Below are positions 8,997 through 15,768 of a stretch of DNA of 64,000 bases, in pieces; the stretch's first letter is position 1, and each line of letters begins with the position of its first letter. Location: positions 62,001-126,000 of the forward strand of contig RDOC01000003.1 in the NCBI GenBank assembly GCA_011364985.1, in the 5' to 3' direction. Below the pieces are notes generated by a model. That model saw nothing but the letters and a program-made list of their open reading frames with translations. It did no database searches and was not told the DNA's origin. The DNA comes from Candidatus Thorarchaeota archaeon. GTDB taxonomy: Archaea; Asgardarchaeota; Thorarchaeia; Thorarchaeales; Thorarchaeaceae. The position numbers and the translations under genes are program-made.

Positions 8997-9040
8997 GATG
9001 GACAGGTAGCAAGCCTGTCTGTCCATCGATTCTCTTTTCT
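8997..9040 (+). terminator. Possible terminator after the L12 gene
   Basis: GATGGACAG (8997-9005) can pair with CTGTCCATC (9019-9027); an alternative inner pairing GACAGG/CCTGTC also exists. A T-rich tract (TTCTCTTTTCTTTG) follows. Archaeal terminators mostly need the T tract, so the dyad may be a stabiliser or simply coincidental. Confidence 0.45.
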
Positions 9041-9156
9041 TTGATATCATTCATCTAGTTGGAGATTTGTATCCAGTTTTCCAAGATTGTCACAGAATGA
9101 AATGATGAAATAAGTTGGCCAACAGAGAGAAATGGAAGTGGTGCATACCAATTCGT

Positions 9157-9939
9157 GTGAAAATCATATATCATCCACTTATGTTGCAACCGTATGATAG
9201 TACTCCTGCTGGAGCGCCAGGCAGACTTGAGAGCGCTGTTGAGATTCTCAGTAAAGCCACAGGATACGAGCTTCTCACATCCGAACCAGCAACTGATGAG
9301 CAGATATTGCGTGCTCATGGCCCGAATCATTTGGAGAGTGTAAAGAGTGATGGAGAATTCATGAGAGGCGGCCTGCTCTTTGAGATGGCAGCCCTAGCTG
9401 CTGGAGGCGCGATTCTTACAGGACATATTGCAGCCAGAGGCGAACCAGCTTTTGGTCTAATTCGCCCGCCAGGGCATCATGCCTCTCGAAATAGCTACTG
9501 GGGATTCTGCTATCACAACAACATTGCTATCTCGCTGTTGGACCTGGAAAACAAGGGGATCATAAAGTCAGCCTTCGTACTTGACTTTGACCTTCACATA
9601 GGAGATGGAAATATCGATATCCTTGGCGGCAAACCTGGGTATATCATCTCAAACCCGAGAAGTCAGGGAGATGATGCATATCTTGCTGAAGTTGGGCAGA
9701 TCTTGGATGCGGCGCCCGATGTTGATATCATCGTAGCTTCCGCCGGATTTGACCAGTATGAAAACGACTGGGGAGGAAATCTATCAACAGACGCGTTTAG
9801 ACAGATTGGGAAGATGATGCATGATTTTGCCATGGAAAGATGCGAAGGAAGACGTTATGGTCTGTTAGAGGGTGGTTACAACTTCCAAGACCTTGGGACG
9901 AATGTCTATGCCTTCTGCGAAGGATTGCAGGGAAGATAG
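9157..9939 (+). CDS. Histone deacetylase/acetoin utilisation (AcuC) family zinc amidohydrolase
   Basis: Zinc-dependent deacetylase or amidohydrolase of the arginase/HDAC fold. RPPGHHASRNSYWGFCYHNN holds the tandem active-site histidines, DFDLHIGDGN has the D-x-H zinc ligands, SAGFDQYENDWGG supplies the third ligand aspartate, and LLEGGYN the transition-state tyrosine. Substrate unknown: acetylpolyamines, acetyl-lysine and other amides are all possible. The track starts at TTG 9115, but GTG 9157 gives VKIIYHPLML, a better fit to family N-termini. It stands alone after the stalk operon. Confidence 0.88.
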   Translation: MKIIYHPLMLQPYDSTPAGAPGRLESAVEILSKATGYELLTSEPATDEQILRAHGPNHLESVKSDGEFMRGGLLFEMAALAAGGAILTGHIAARGEPAFGLIRPPGHHASRNSYWGFCYHNNIAISLLDLENKGIIKSAFVLDFDLHIGDGNIDILGGKPGYIISNPRSQGDDAYLAEVGQILDAAPDVDIIVASAGFDQYENDWGGNLSTDAFRQIGKMMHDFAMERCEGRRYGLLEGGYNFQDLGTNVYAFCEGLQGR

Positions 9940-10008
9940 TAGGAGTGCACAAGCAACATAACTTGAGATTCCTTCAGGAGTTTATATTGCATACTGGCTG
10001 ATGAAATT

Positions 10009-10278
10009 ATGGTGTGGAATTTGCAGTTGGGTTGGCTCCTAAGTCCATTGACAGACTTCATGAATATGATAGCAGTATACTTCACCGAGATTTGGGGCTT
10101 CCTGATTTTCATCGGTCGAATTTCAGGAGTAATAGTCGTTCTTGTGGGAGCCATTCTCTGGTTCACAGAGATTAACTCCAAGAGAGGAAAAGGATTAGTT
10201 GCCAGCGGAATCCTTCTATCAATAGTAGTCCAATATTTCGTAATGTATCCGCCAGCCTTTGCTTTGATTGGTGATTAG
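10009..10278 (+). CDS. Small membrane protein of unknown function
   Basis: Eighty-nine residues, with a strongly hydrophobic region from about 25 to 55 (AVYFTEIWGFLIFIGRISGVIVVLVGAILWF) and a second hydrophobic segment near 60-82, separated by a basic loop NSKRGKGLV. No family recognised. The arrangement loosely recalls small two-helix membrane subunits, but no conserved motif supports a specific role. ATG start, isolated between the HDAC-like gene and tRNA-Arg. Confidence 0.6.
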   Translation: MVWNLQLGWLLSPLTDFMNMIAVYFTEIWGFLIFIGRISGVIVVLVGAILWFTEINSKRGKGLVASGILLSIVVQYFVMYPPAFALIGD

Positions 10279-10362
10279 GCAGGGAATTGTGGGCACCTTA
10301 TATTCTAGAGTGCCAACGGTAGGATAGACGTCTAGTCTTTCTTGGTTTCACACACCCATCTC

Positions 10363-10390
10363 GCCCGGGGATGGTTGATTCGCCCCGGGC
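10363..10390. other. Strong GC-rich dyad, 8-bp perfect stem
   Basis: GCCCGGGG and CCCCGGGC are perfect complements separated by 12 bases. It lies between the small membrane protein (stop 10278) and tRNA-Arg in otherwise AT-rich intergenic DNA. Could be a transcript-end structure for the upstream gene or a protein-binding palindrome. Confidence 0.5.
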
Positions 10391-10461
10391 ATCCCTGGCT
10401 TCTTATTCTCCGAGGGAATGTCGAAAATCCGTTTTGTACTCAAATCTGTATAACGAAGAGT

Positions 10462-10470
10462 CTATAAGCA
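10462..10470 (+). promoter_or_regulatory. TATA box of tRNA-Arg
   Basis: CTATAAGCA lies about 26-32 bases upstream of the mature tRNA 5' end at 10494, the usual archaeal spacing. Confidence 0.5.
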
Positions 10471-10493
10471 TAAGAAGAGGCACTCGGTTTTCA

Positions 10494-10602
10494 GGGCCCG
10501 TTGCCTAGTATGGACCAGATGGAATTTTTCCCGTCTGGGTACAAATAGGGCGCTAGCCTTCTAAGTTAGAGGTCGCCGGTTCAAATCCGGCCGGGCCCGC
10601 CA
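10494..10602 (+). tRNA. trnR: tRNA-Arg (TCT) with an extra ~30 bases in the D loop
   Basis: The acceptor GGGCCCG (10494-10500) pairs with CGGGCCC (10592-10598), followed by G73 and an encoded CCA. Anticodon arm: CTAGC-CTTCTAA-GTTAG with TCT at 10560-10562. T arm: GCCGG-TTCAAAT-CCGGC. D stem: GCCT with GGGC. The D loop spans 10507-10547 (41 bases), where about 8-11 are normal; the excess contains CCAGATGG...CCGTCTGG, which can form a hairpin. I infer a non-canonical intron removed from the D loop by the splicing endonuclease. Exact splice sites are not determined. Confidence 0.88.
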
Positions 10603-10614
10603 TGAAACAATTTT

Positions 10615-12348
10615 CTACATATTGAAGGAGTTCTGTTCAAAGTCAAGCGATTGCTTGAGCCAATCTGGGAAACTGACATCGAGAATATGCTCAAGGTCGT
10701 GGTAGCTGTGGAGAGGGGGTGCTGTTCTCAGACGCGCTGCTCGCTTTGCACCAAACCCACGAATTGCTCTCCACTGTGCCATGGAGACCATATTTGGGTG
10801 TAGGGGAAAGGGGAGAACTGTTAGCGACCTGGGGCCATGGCCGACAACAAAGACATCCCTCTTCTTAGTCAGGTCTTGCCCCTTGGGCATATAACAAAGC
10901 AACGGGTAGGACCCAAGAGGCCGCAGAAGCTGGTAATTGACCTCATCTTGATCAATGAATACGTGCCTTATGATTGTGCCAAGAGGAGCAACATTACGAA
11001 GCATCTCAATATCGATCTCTTGGCGAATTATCTTCTTATGCCGAAAGAACTCGTTTCTCTTTATCTTAGGCTTCTTCTTAGAGTTTGCCAATGTCCCTGG
11101 GAAGCCTATAACCTGTCTGATATTGATTCGACGAACAAGGAGTCCTTCAGCCAGAAGCATCTTCAGAAATGCATAATTCGCTTCTAGTGTTTTCTTGCTT
11201 TCTCCAGGAAGGCCGTATAACAGATTAATCCCGGGCAAGAGATGTGGAAGTTCTCGTGGAGGCCGAAACCCACCCACTTCATTGAGCAGTCGAATCGCAT
11301 CCAACACCTGATCTTCATCCGCTTTGAGATTGTTCCTTCTCTGCACCTCAGGATCAAGAGATTCTACACCCAGAGCAGCAACATCACCAGTAGTGTGATA
11401 CTTCATGACTATCTTCGCTATAGCACGGCTCTCCTCAGGGTGTATGGCAATCGTACCAGGATTCACATTATCTATGTGAAGCACAGTCAAATCAGGCGCG
11501 GCCCGACGTATCTTTGCGAATAAGCTTTCGACTGCTTCAGGGGAAGGGCGAGGAAATTCATCTTCACCAATTTCAGTAGAGCCATAGGTGAAGAGGTCGG
11601 CCTGATTTCCAATCCTGAAAGCCTGAATCCCGTATTCATGAAGCGCACGCACTTCTGCCGCAATATCAACCGCATCTCTTTGCTGCGGGTGTCCGTAGAA
11701 TGGTTCAGTACAAAATGAACAGCCACCAGAGATGTAACGGGGACAGCCACGATAGGTTTCAATCTCACAAATGGCGTATCCAACAGCATGTCCTGGATGT
11801 TGTACTACAACATTTGCTCCACGTACGGCAAACCCCCTAATTTCGTCAGGTCCTTGACGGGAGTATGATAGGTCAACATCGGAGGGATTCCAGCCTATCT
11901 GAGCAATTTCTGAAAGGACAACCTCTGGATCCCCAGGCACAATGAAGTCGAATGGAGGACTGAGGATATCCGGAGGAACGGCAAGTTCCCCCCCTTCAAG
12001 GCCACAACCAAATCTCGCCCACGGTCCAGTCAGCAGTTTTGGTATATCAAGAAGTCTGTTATCGGAAAAGAATTGGCTGGCTTCTTTGACAGAGATGGGT
12101 GTGCCACCGATATATTTCCCAGGAACTATCATTCCTGCGATGAGAATCAGCATATCTGCAGTTGCCCACATTCCTTGTGGGTCCCTCATATTGCGAATTT
12201 GGTCGATTGTCTGATAGAACACTTCTGTCCTTGGCGAATGAGTCCAGATTGAGCCAGCGATGTATCGAGGATAGGGACTGATATAGGGAGGGACACCTAA
12301 ACATGTTGGTTCATCAACATAACCATCAATGAGAATGACACGGTCCAG
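10615..12348 (-). CDS. Radical SAM protein of the archaeal COG1031 (MJ1487-like) family, apparent CTG start
   Basis: Predicted iron-sulfur radical enzyme of unknown reaction. ETYRGCPRYISGGCSFC holds the cluster cysteines (C-x7-C-x2-C), and the C-terminus carries a helix-hairpin-helix-like stretch (IRGFGAKRAARL). The track's GTG start (12222) is internal: the same frame continues upstream as VILIDGYVDEPTCLGVPPYISPYPRYIAGSIW, which looks like the conserved N-terminus. It reaches CTG at 12346-12348, immediately after and in frame with the ThiL stop codon. No ATG, GTG or TTG exists in the added 42 codons. 577 residues with the CTG start. Confidence 0.85.
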   Translation of the reverse strand: MDRVILIDGYVDEPTCLGVPPYISPYPRYIAGSIWTHSPRTEVFYQTIDQIRNMRDPQGMWATADMLILIAGMIVPGKYIGGTPISVKEASQFFSDNRLLDIPKLLTGPWARFGCGLEGGELAVPPDILSPPFDFIVPGDPEVVLSEIAQIGWNPSDVDLSYSRQGPDEIRGFAVRGANVVVQHPGHAVGYAICEIETYRGCPRYISGGCSFCTEPFYGHPQQRDAVDIAAEVRALHEYGIQAFRIGNQADLFTYGSTEIGEDEFPRPSPEAVESLFAKIRRAAPDLTVLHIDNVNPGTIAIHPEESRAIAKIVMKYHTTGDVAALGVESLDPEVQRRNNLKADEDQVLDAIRLLNEVGGFRPPRELPHLLPGINLLYGLPGESKKTLEANYAFLKMLLAEGLLVRRINIRQVIGFPGTLANSKKKPKIKRNEFFRHKKIIRQEIDIEMLRNVAPLGTIIRHVFIDQDEVNYQLLRPLGSYPLLCYMPKGQDLTKKRDVFVVGHGPRSLTVLPFPLHPNMVSMAQWRAIRGFGAKRAARLRTAPPLHSYHDLEHILDVSFPDWLKQSLDFEQNSFNM

Positions 12349-13341
12349 TTACTCCCACTCCCGGAAGTTGTCATATCCGTTCGGTGGAACCTCGATATAT
12401 CCCTCTGATGATTCGAAGACAACTCCCTTGCCGGAAGTTGTATAGCCAATCTCTTTCAAAGGCACGTGGAGATTTCCAGCAATTTCAACGGCTTCATCCC
12501 ACTTCTCAGAGGGGACTGTGACGACCAAGATGAATTCCTCACCGCCCTCAAAGACCATACGTCGCTCGTTTATGTATAGATTTCTCGAGAAGTAGATTAC
12601 ACCTTCAGCGACGGGGAGTGTTTCAACCACGAATGAAAGGTTGCTCTGAGTTGCCATTGTATTCAAGGTTATTCCAAGCCCGTCACTGCTGTCCATGGAT
12701 GATGTGACAGCGTCTTTCTCAGCAAGGGCAGAGATCAGTCCAATAGGGATTTCGGGCTTGTATGCAGCTGTAATCGCGCGTCGCTTGAACGAGTCTTCGG
12801 CTTTCTCGCCCTTGAGAAGAATTTCATACGCTGCCGAAGTCAGTCCGAAGTCACCTGTCACCGCTATCACATCCCCTTTTTTGGCACCACCACGAGAAAT
12901 GATTCCCTTTGGTGGGGCTACACCTACCGCCACTCCAGTTAGAATGACATCATTTGAAGCTCCCAAGTCTCCACCAAGGAATGGTATTGCCTTTTTCATG
13001 CAGTACTGAGAGAACCCACGTATCAACTCCTGTGTAGCAATGACATCATAATCATGTGGAACGCAGAGCGAGAGCATGGCAGCCAGAGGTGAGCCCCCTT
13101 TAGCGGCAATGTCGCTTAATGCCATTACGGCAGTTTTCCTGCCAACTTGGGCATCAGTCATTCCGGGAAGCCAGTCAGTTGTGCCCACGAATGTATCCAC
13201 GTTCACAATGATGTTCTGATTCTCTGATAAGGGAAAATCTGAGGCGTCATCGTCAAATCTGAGCTTCGCACCCTCTGGTACCGCAACCATATGTTCGATG
13301 GTTTTCAAGAAGTTGCGTTCGCCCAATTCACCGGTCTTCAT
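12349..13341 (-). CDS. thiL: Thiamine-monophosphate kinase (ThiL)
   Basis: Phosphorylates thiamine monophosphate to the diphosphate. 330 residues of the AIR-synthase-like fold. Family marks: GERNFLKTIEHM near the start, DDDASDFPL (metal/phosphate binding), DTFVGTTDW, SDIAAKGGSPLAAMLSL and SMDSSDGLGITL. Its TAA is followed directly by the in-frame CTG that opens the radical SAM gene, so the two are certainly one transcription unit. Confidence 0.88.
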   Translation of the reverse strand: MKTGELGERNFLKTIEHMVAVPEGAKLRFDDDASDFPLSENQNIIVNVDTFVGTTDWLPGMTDAQVGRKTAVMALSDIAAKGGSPLAAMLSLCVPHDYDVIATQELIRGFSQYCMKKAIPFLGGDLGASNDVILTGVAVGVAPPKGIISRGGAKKGDVIAVTGDFGLTSAAYEILLKGEKAEDSFKRRAITAAYKPEIPIGLISALAEKDAVTSSMDSSDGLGITLNTMATQSNLSFVVETLPVAEGVIYFSRNLYINERRMVFEGGEEFILVVTVPSEKWDEAVEIAGNLHVPLKEIGYTTSGKGVVFESSEGYIEVPPNGYDNFREWE

Positions 13342-13383
13342 TGAGAAACCTCTAGTCGAAGAAATTATGGTTTCATGATAAAC

Positions 13384-13394
13384 TTTTATAACAA
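13384..13394 (+). promoter_or_regulatory. TATA box of tRNA-Thr
   Basis: TTTTATAACAA lies about 27-37 bases upstream of the tRNA 5' end at 13421. The thiL start on the opposite strand is close by, so the interval is a divergent promoter region. Confidence 0.5.
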
Positions 13395-13420
13395 ATAAGA
13401 AGGCAATTCGCTCCAGTCAA

Positions 13421-13554
13421 GCCTCGGTGGCCAAGTGGTTATGGCGTCTGCCTCGTAAGCAGTAGATTAGTCTCTCTGCTGAGCCAGCAGGAAAACGTTG
13501 ATTGATTACCAATCTCCGGTCGAATCGCGGGTTCGAATCCCGCCCGGGGCTCCA
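13421..13554 (+). tRNA. trnT: tRNA-Thr (CGT) with ~56 extra bases between anticodon loop and T arm
   Basis: The acceptor GCCTCGG pairs with CCGGGGC (13544-13550), then T73 (the archaeal Thr discriminator) and encoded CCA. D stem GCCA/TGGC. Anticodon stem begins TCTGC, with loop CTCGTAA and anticodon CGT. T arm GCGGG-TTCGAAT-CCCGC. Sixty-six bases lie between the loop and the T stem, where 10 are expected. GCAGT directly after the loop, or GCAGG at 13487-13491 with a U-G pair, could close the stem. The second choice would require two introns; the first a single intron in the variable region. CTGCT-GAGCC-AGCAG forms a hairpin inside. Confidence 0.85.
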
Positions 13555-14234
13555 TTAATGATATCTCATTCTTCCAGTGTCTTGGATTCAAGATGTCACA
13601 TTATGTCATGAATCCCACATTCTTGAGTCTTCGAAGTACTTCAGGATCTTACATTCCTTACAGCGATGAGCTCGAATGAAGCCATGACGAAATATAGGTT
13701 GAACATTCTTGACAGAACTGGAAGAAACTTATTTCCTGAGGAAGTATCCGATACTGTCTGAAAGCAGGACTTGTCCAGTACGCGGAAGAGCAATGGGGAG
13801 AGTGTGTCTCAGTGCCAGAGAAGGTATCTACTGAAGTGGGACTGTTCCAAGAATGATTCTATCTGGTATCCCGCTTACTAACCTCATTTCTGCTTATCAA
13901 CATTCAATTTCCACATGCAGCATCCCACATCTTTATACGGCATCGGATGAGAAGTTGACTTCCAAGAGATGAAATCTGAAATGAAAAACAACAATGAACA
14001 GAAAAAGAGCCTTAACAAGACAAACAAGCCAGCCTTGTTTGAATGGCTTGCTGGAACTACAAGGTAGTTGTGATTCACAAAACAGACAGATGGATTGTCA
14101 CTTAATGGTGGCTCCTTCTGTTTGAAATAAGTCGCTTCTTTTCAAGTCACAAATTCAAAACATCGGATAGAAATCCTTATCACCGGTGGGAGGCCGATTT
14201 GGGACCAACCAACTGCATACGAACATCCACAAGT
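13555..14234. other. Intergenic stretch between tRNA-Thr and tRNA-Leu; no convincing large gene
   Basis: About 680 bases. The only track ORF (13884-14078, minus) is low-complexity hydrophobic and has no support. On the plus strand, ATG 13669 opens 31 codons (MSSNEAMTKYRLNILDRTGRN...), and an overlapping shifted frame continues with protein-like sequence (YCLKAGLVQYAEEQWGEC...) to about 13852. This might be a decayed small gene. A separate short ORF at 13969 is listed on its own. Confidence 0.4.
13969..14067 (+). CDS. Possible 32-residue basic small protein
   Basis: ATG 13969 opens MKSEMKNNNEQKKSLNKTNKPALFEWLAGTTR and stops at TAG. The N-terminal two thirds are polar and lysine/asparagine-rich, the end is hydrophobic. 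CTTTATACGG at about 13931-13940 sits at promoter distance, and CCAAGAG is a weak ribosome site. No homologue recognised; it may be chance. Confidence 0.3.
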   Translation: MKSEMKNNNEQKKSLNKTNKPALFEWLAGTTR

Positions 14235-14352
14235 GCGGAGGTTGCCAAGCCTGGCCAAAGGCGCTAGGTTGAGGGCCTAGATTCTGTGGATTTTCATCAC
14301 TGAAAGGCTATCTCGTAGGAGTTCGCGAGTTCAAATCTCGCCCTCCGCACCA
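14235..14352 (+). tRNA. trnL: tRNA-Leu (GAG) with ~29 extra bases after the anticodon stem
   Basis: The acceptor GCGGAGG (14235-14241) pairs with CCTCCGC (14342-14348), A73, encoded CCA. Anticodon arm CTAGG-TTGAGGG-CCTAG with GAG at 14271-14273. The type II variable arm is TCTCGTAGGAGTTC (14311-14324), T arm GCGAG-TTCAAAT-CTCGC. Between the anticodon stem and the variable arm lie about 29 unaccounted bases (14281-14309, ATTCTGTGGATTTTCATCAC...), inferred to be a non-canonical intron near the start of the variable region. The canonical 37/38 site is uninterrupted. Confidence 0.9.
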
Positions 14353-14397
14353 TTCTCTCCAATCAAGAAGATTAAATGAATTCAAGACTAATATAAC

Positions 14398-14916
14398 GTG
14401 AAGTTGGTATCTATGGATGCTTCAAGCAAAGCTTTTGCGGCGATTGCAGTTTGTGTCTTCTTGGTCATTTCATTCTTAGTACTATATGGACCAAGCGTGG
14501 GTCTTTCTTCTGGCACCGATATGCCATTCGAGATGGTTGATCCAGGCAACGGATATGGATATGAATCAAGAGCCAATTTCACTATTGAGAACGGCACATT
14601 CTGGGAGAGTCTCTGGTTGGAGCTGTACAGTGGATATGAACCTATACCAGAGGTACCAGCTGTTAACTTCACATCGGAAACGCTCATCGCAGTGTTTCAA
14701 GGTGTTCGTAGTTCAGGAGGCCATTGGACAAACATAACACGGATCATTATGACTGATACCAACTATGTAGTCTATGTCGACGAAATGCATCCTGGTAATG
14801 GATGTGGTGTTACAGCAGTCTTAACATATCCATATCAGATTGTCAAGATTAATGAACATCCACTCAGTCTGCCAGTGCAGTTCATCTATAATATCATAGT
14901 CTATGAATGTGAATAG
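14398..14916 (+). CDS. Secreted or membrane-anchored PrcB_C-like domain protein
   Basis: 172 residues. An N-terminal hydrophobic helix (AFAAIAVCVFLVISFLVLYG) acts as signal or anchor. The remainder matches the PrcB C-terminal domain pattern: FWESLWLELYSGYEPIPEVPAVNFTSETLIAVFQGVRSSGGHW and DEMHPGNGCGVTAVLTYPYQIVKI. In bacteria this domain occurs in a spirochete protease-complex subunit and in many exported proteins of unknown role. GTG start. Likely faces the cell exterior. It stands alone after tRNA-Leu. Confidence 0.72.
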   Translation: MKLVSMDASSKAFAAIAVCVFLVISFLVLYGPSVGLSSGTDMPFEMVDPGNGYGYESRANFTIENGTFWESLWLELYSGYEPIPEVPAVNFTSETLIAVFQGVRSSGGHWTNITRIIMTDTNYVVYVDEMHPGNGCGVTAVLTYPYQIVKINEHPLSLPVQFIYNIIVYECE

Positions 14917-15011
14917 AACAAGGACCCAGTGTTCGTAGATTCAAATCCTGCCCTTCACGTCATACACTCCTGACACACTGAACTTCAAGAAGACCTGATG
15001 TGATGTTTATT

Positions 15012-15338
15012 TCAGGGTTCAGAAAGGCCGATTTCCATCACAACCCTATTCTCATTCTTGTCATATTCCGTCCAGAGAATAACGTCACGCCAATCTGATA
15101 GTGCAATCTCTGAGTGCCTTGCCAATGAAGCTTCATCACCAACAGTGAGATGGAGAAGACAGCGAAAGATACGTGGGCTGGGCTCAACCTTATACAAATC
15201 TACGAAGTGATTTTCGAAATCCTCTAGACTAGCCTCTACGGCATTAGCTCTTTCGGGTCCATAATCACTGCGGATTCGTTTTCTAATGTTGGTAGGCAAC
15301 ATTGCCATTTCTTGGTCTTTGGGGAGAGAAAAAGGCAT
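15012..15338 (-). CDS. Conserved-looking hypothetical protein
   Basis: 108 residues, soluble, mixed alpha/beta composition with balanced charges; no family recognised. ATG 15338 or ATG 15308 (MAMLPTNIRKRI) could be the start. A strongly structured segment (15360-15555) lies immediately upstream on this strand, 22 bases before the first ATG, so it could be this gene's leader. Amino-acid use looks like real coding sequence (e.g. RSDYGPERANAVEASLEDFENHFVDLY). Confidence 0.6.
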   Translation of the reverse strand: MPFSLPKDQEMAMLPTNIRKRIRSDYGPERANAVEASLEDFENHFVDLYKVEPSPRIFRCLLHLTVGDEASLARHSEIALSDWRDVILWTEYDKNENRVVMEIGLSEP

Positions 15339-15359
15339 GAGTTAAAGAAATGAATGATT

Positions 15360-15555
15360 GGGCCCGCTCTGATACGGGGGGAGGCAACCCGTATCGTGAG
15401 AGCGGACCCTTGGAAGGAGTTGTCTTTTGAAGCCTTCGGGTTTCCGTGAGCGGGAAGAGAGGATTACAGACCGTAGAAAATGTCAACCACAGTCAATTGA
15501 GGGACGCATGGATGGCAAAGGCTCCGGGGGCGTTCGATAGTTGCCCGCTCACGCC
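15360..15555 (-). ncRNA. Unidentified structured RNA or cis-regulatory leader candidate (strand uncertain)
   Basis: GGGCCCGCTCT (15360-15370) pairs with AGAGCGGACCC (15399-15409, one mismatch), and GATACGGG with CCCGTATC inside, giving a nearly 19-bp two-part hairpin. A 10-bp perfect long-range pairing joins CGTGAGCGGG (15445-15454) and CCCGCTCACG (15544-15553). A UUCG-capped stem AAGCC-TTCG-GGTTT lies between. GC content is above the surroundings and no long ORF crosses it. CCTTATATTG at about 15598-15607 on the minus strand could be its TATA box. I could not match it to RNase P, SRP or other known archaeal RNAs. Confidence 0.55.
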
Positions 15556-15718
15556 CAATTATTGAAGGGATTCTTACAAATTAGAATTGACTTAGGTCAA
15601 TATAAGGTCGTACTGATGATCTGTTTCATTCTTGAACTCCGAAACTGTCAAAGCCTAGTAAACATCAGACACATAGCATACGTGTTATGCTTGTAGGTTT
15701 GTAGCTTGCCAACGATAA

Positions 15719-15728
15719 GCTATAAAGG
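15719..15728 (+). promoter_or_regulatory. TATA box of the Gfo/Idh oxidoreductase gene
   Basis: GCTATAAAGG lies about 40 bases upstream of the AGGAGT ribosome-binding site region (15755-15760), consistent with a short leader transcript. Confidence 0.45.
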
Positions 15729-15768
15729 AGGCATATGGAGGGACAAGAGCAAACAGGAGTGAAGCAAA

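Noticed and set aside
13884-14078. 64-residue minus-strand ORF
   Set aside because: Hydrophobic low-complexity composition, no ribosome site and no recognisable family; opposite the small basic ORF.
14920-14960. tRNA-like fragment TTCGTAGATTCAAATCCTGCCCTTCACG after the PrcB-like gene
   Set aside because: Resembles the 3' part of a T arm (GATTCAAATCC...) but no acceptor, D or anticodon arm is found; not a tRNA gene.
15360-15555. RNase P RNA or SRP RNA as identity of the structured segment
   Set aside because: The RNase P core GAGGAAAGUCC and the SRP helix 8 GGAA-loop/AGCAG pattern are not present; a GGAAGGAG string occurs but does not pair as required, and the segment is too short for archaeal SRP RNA.
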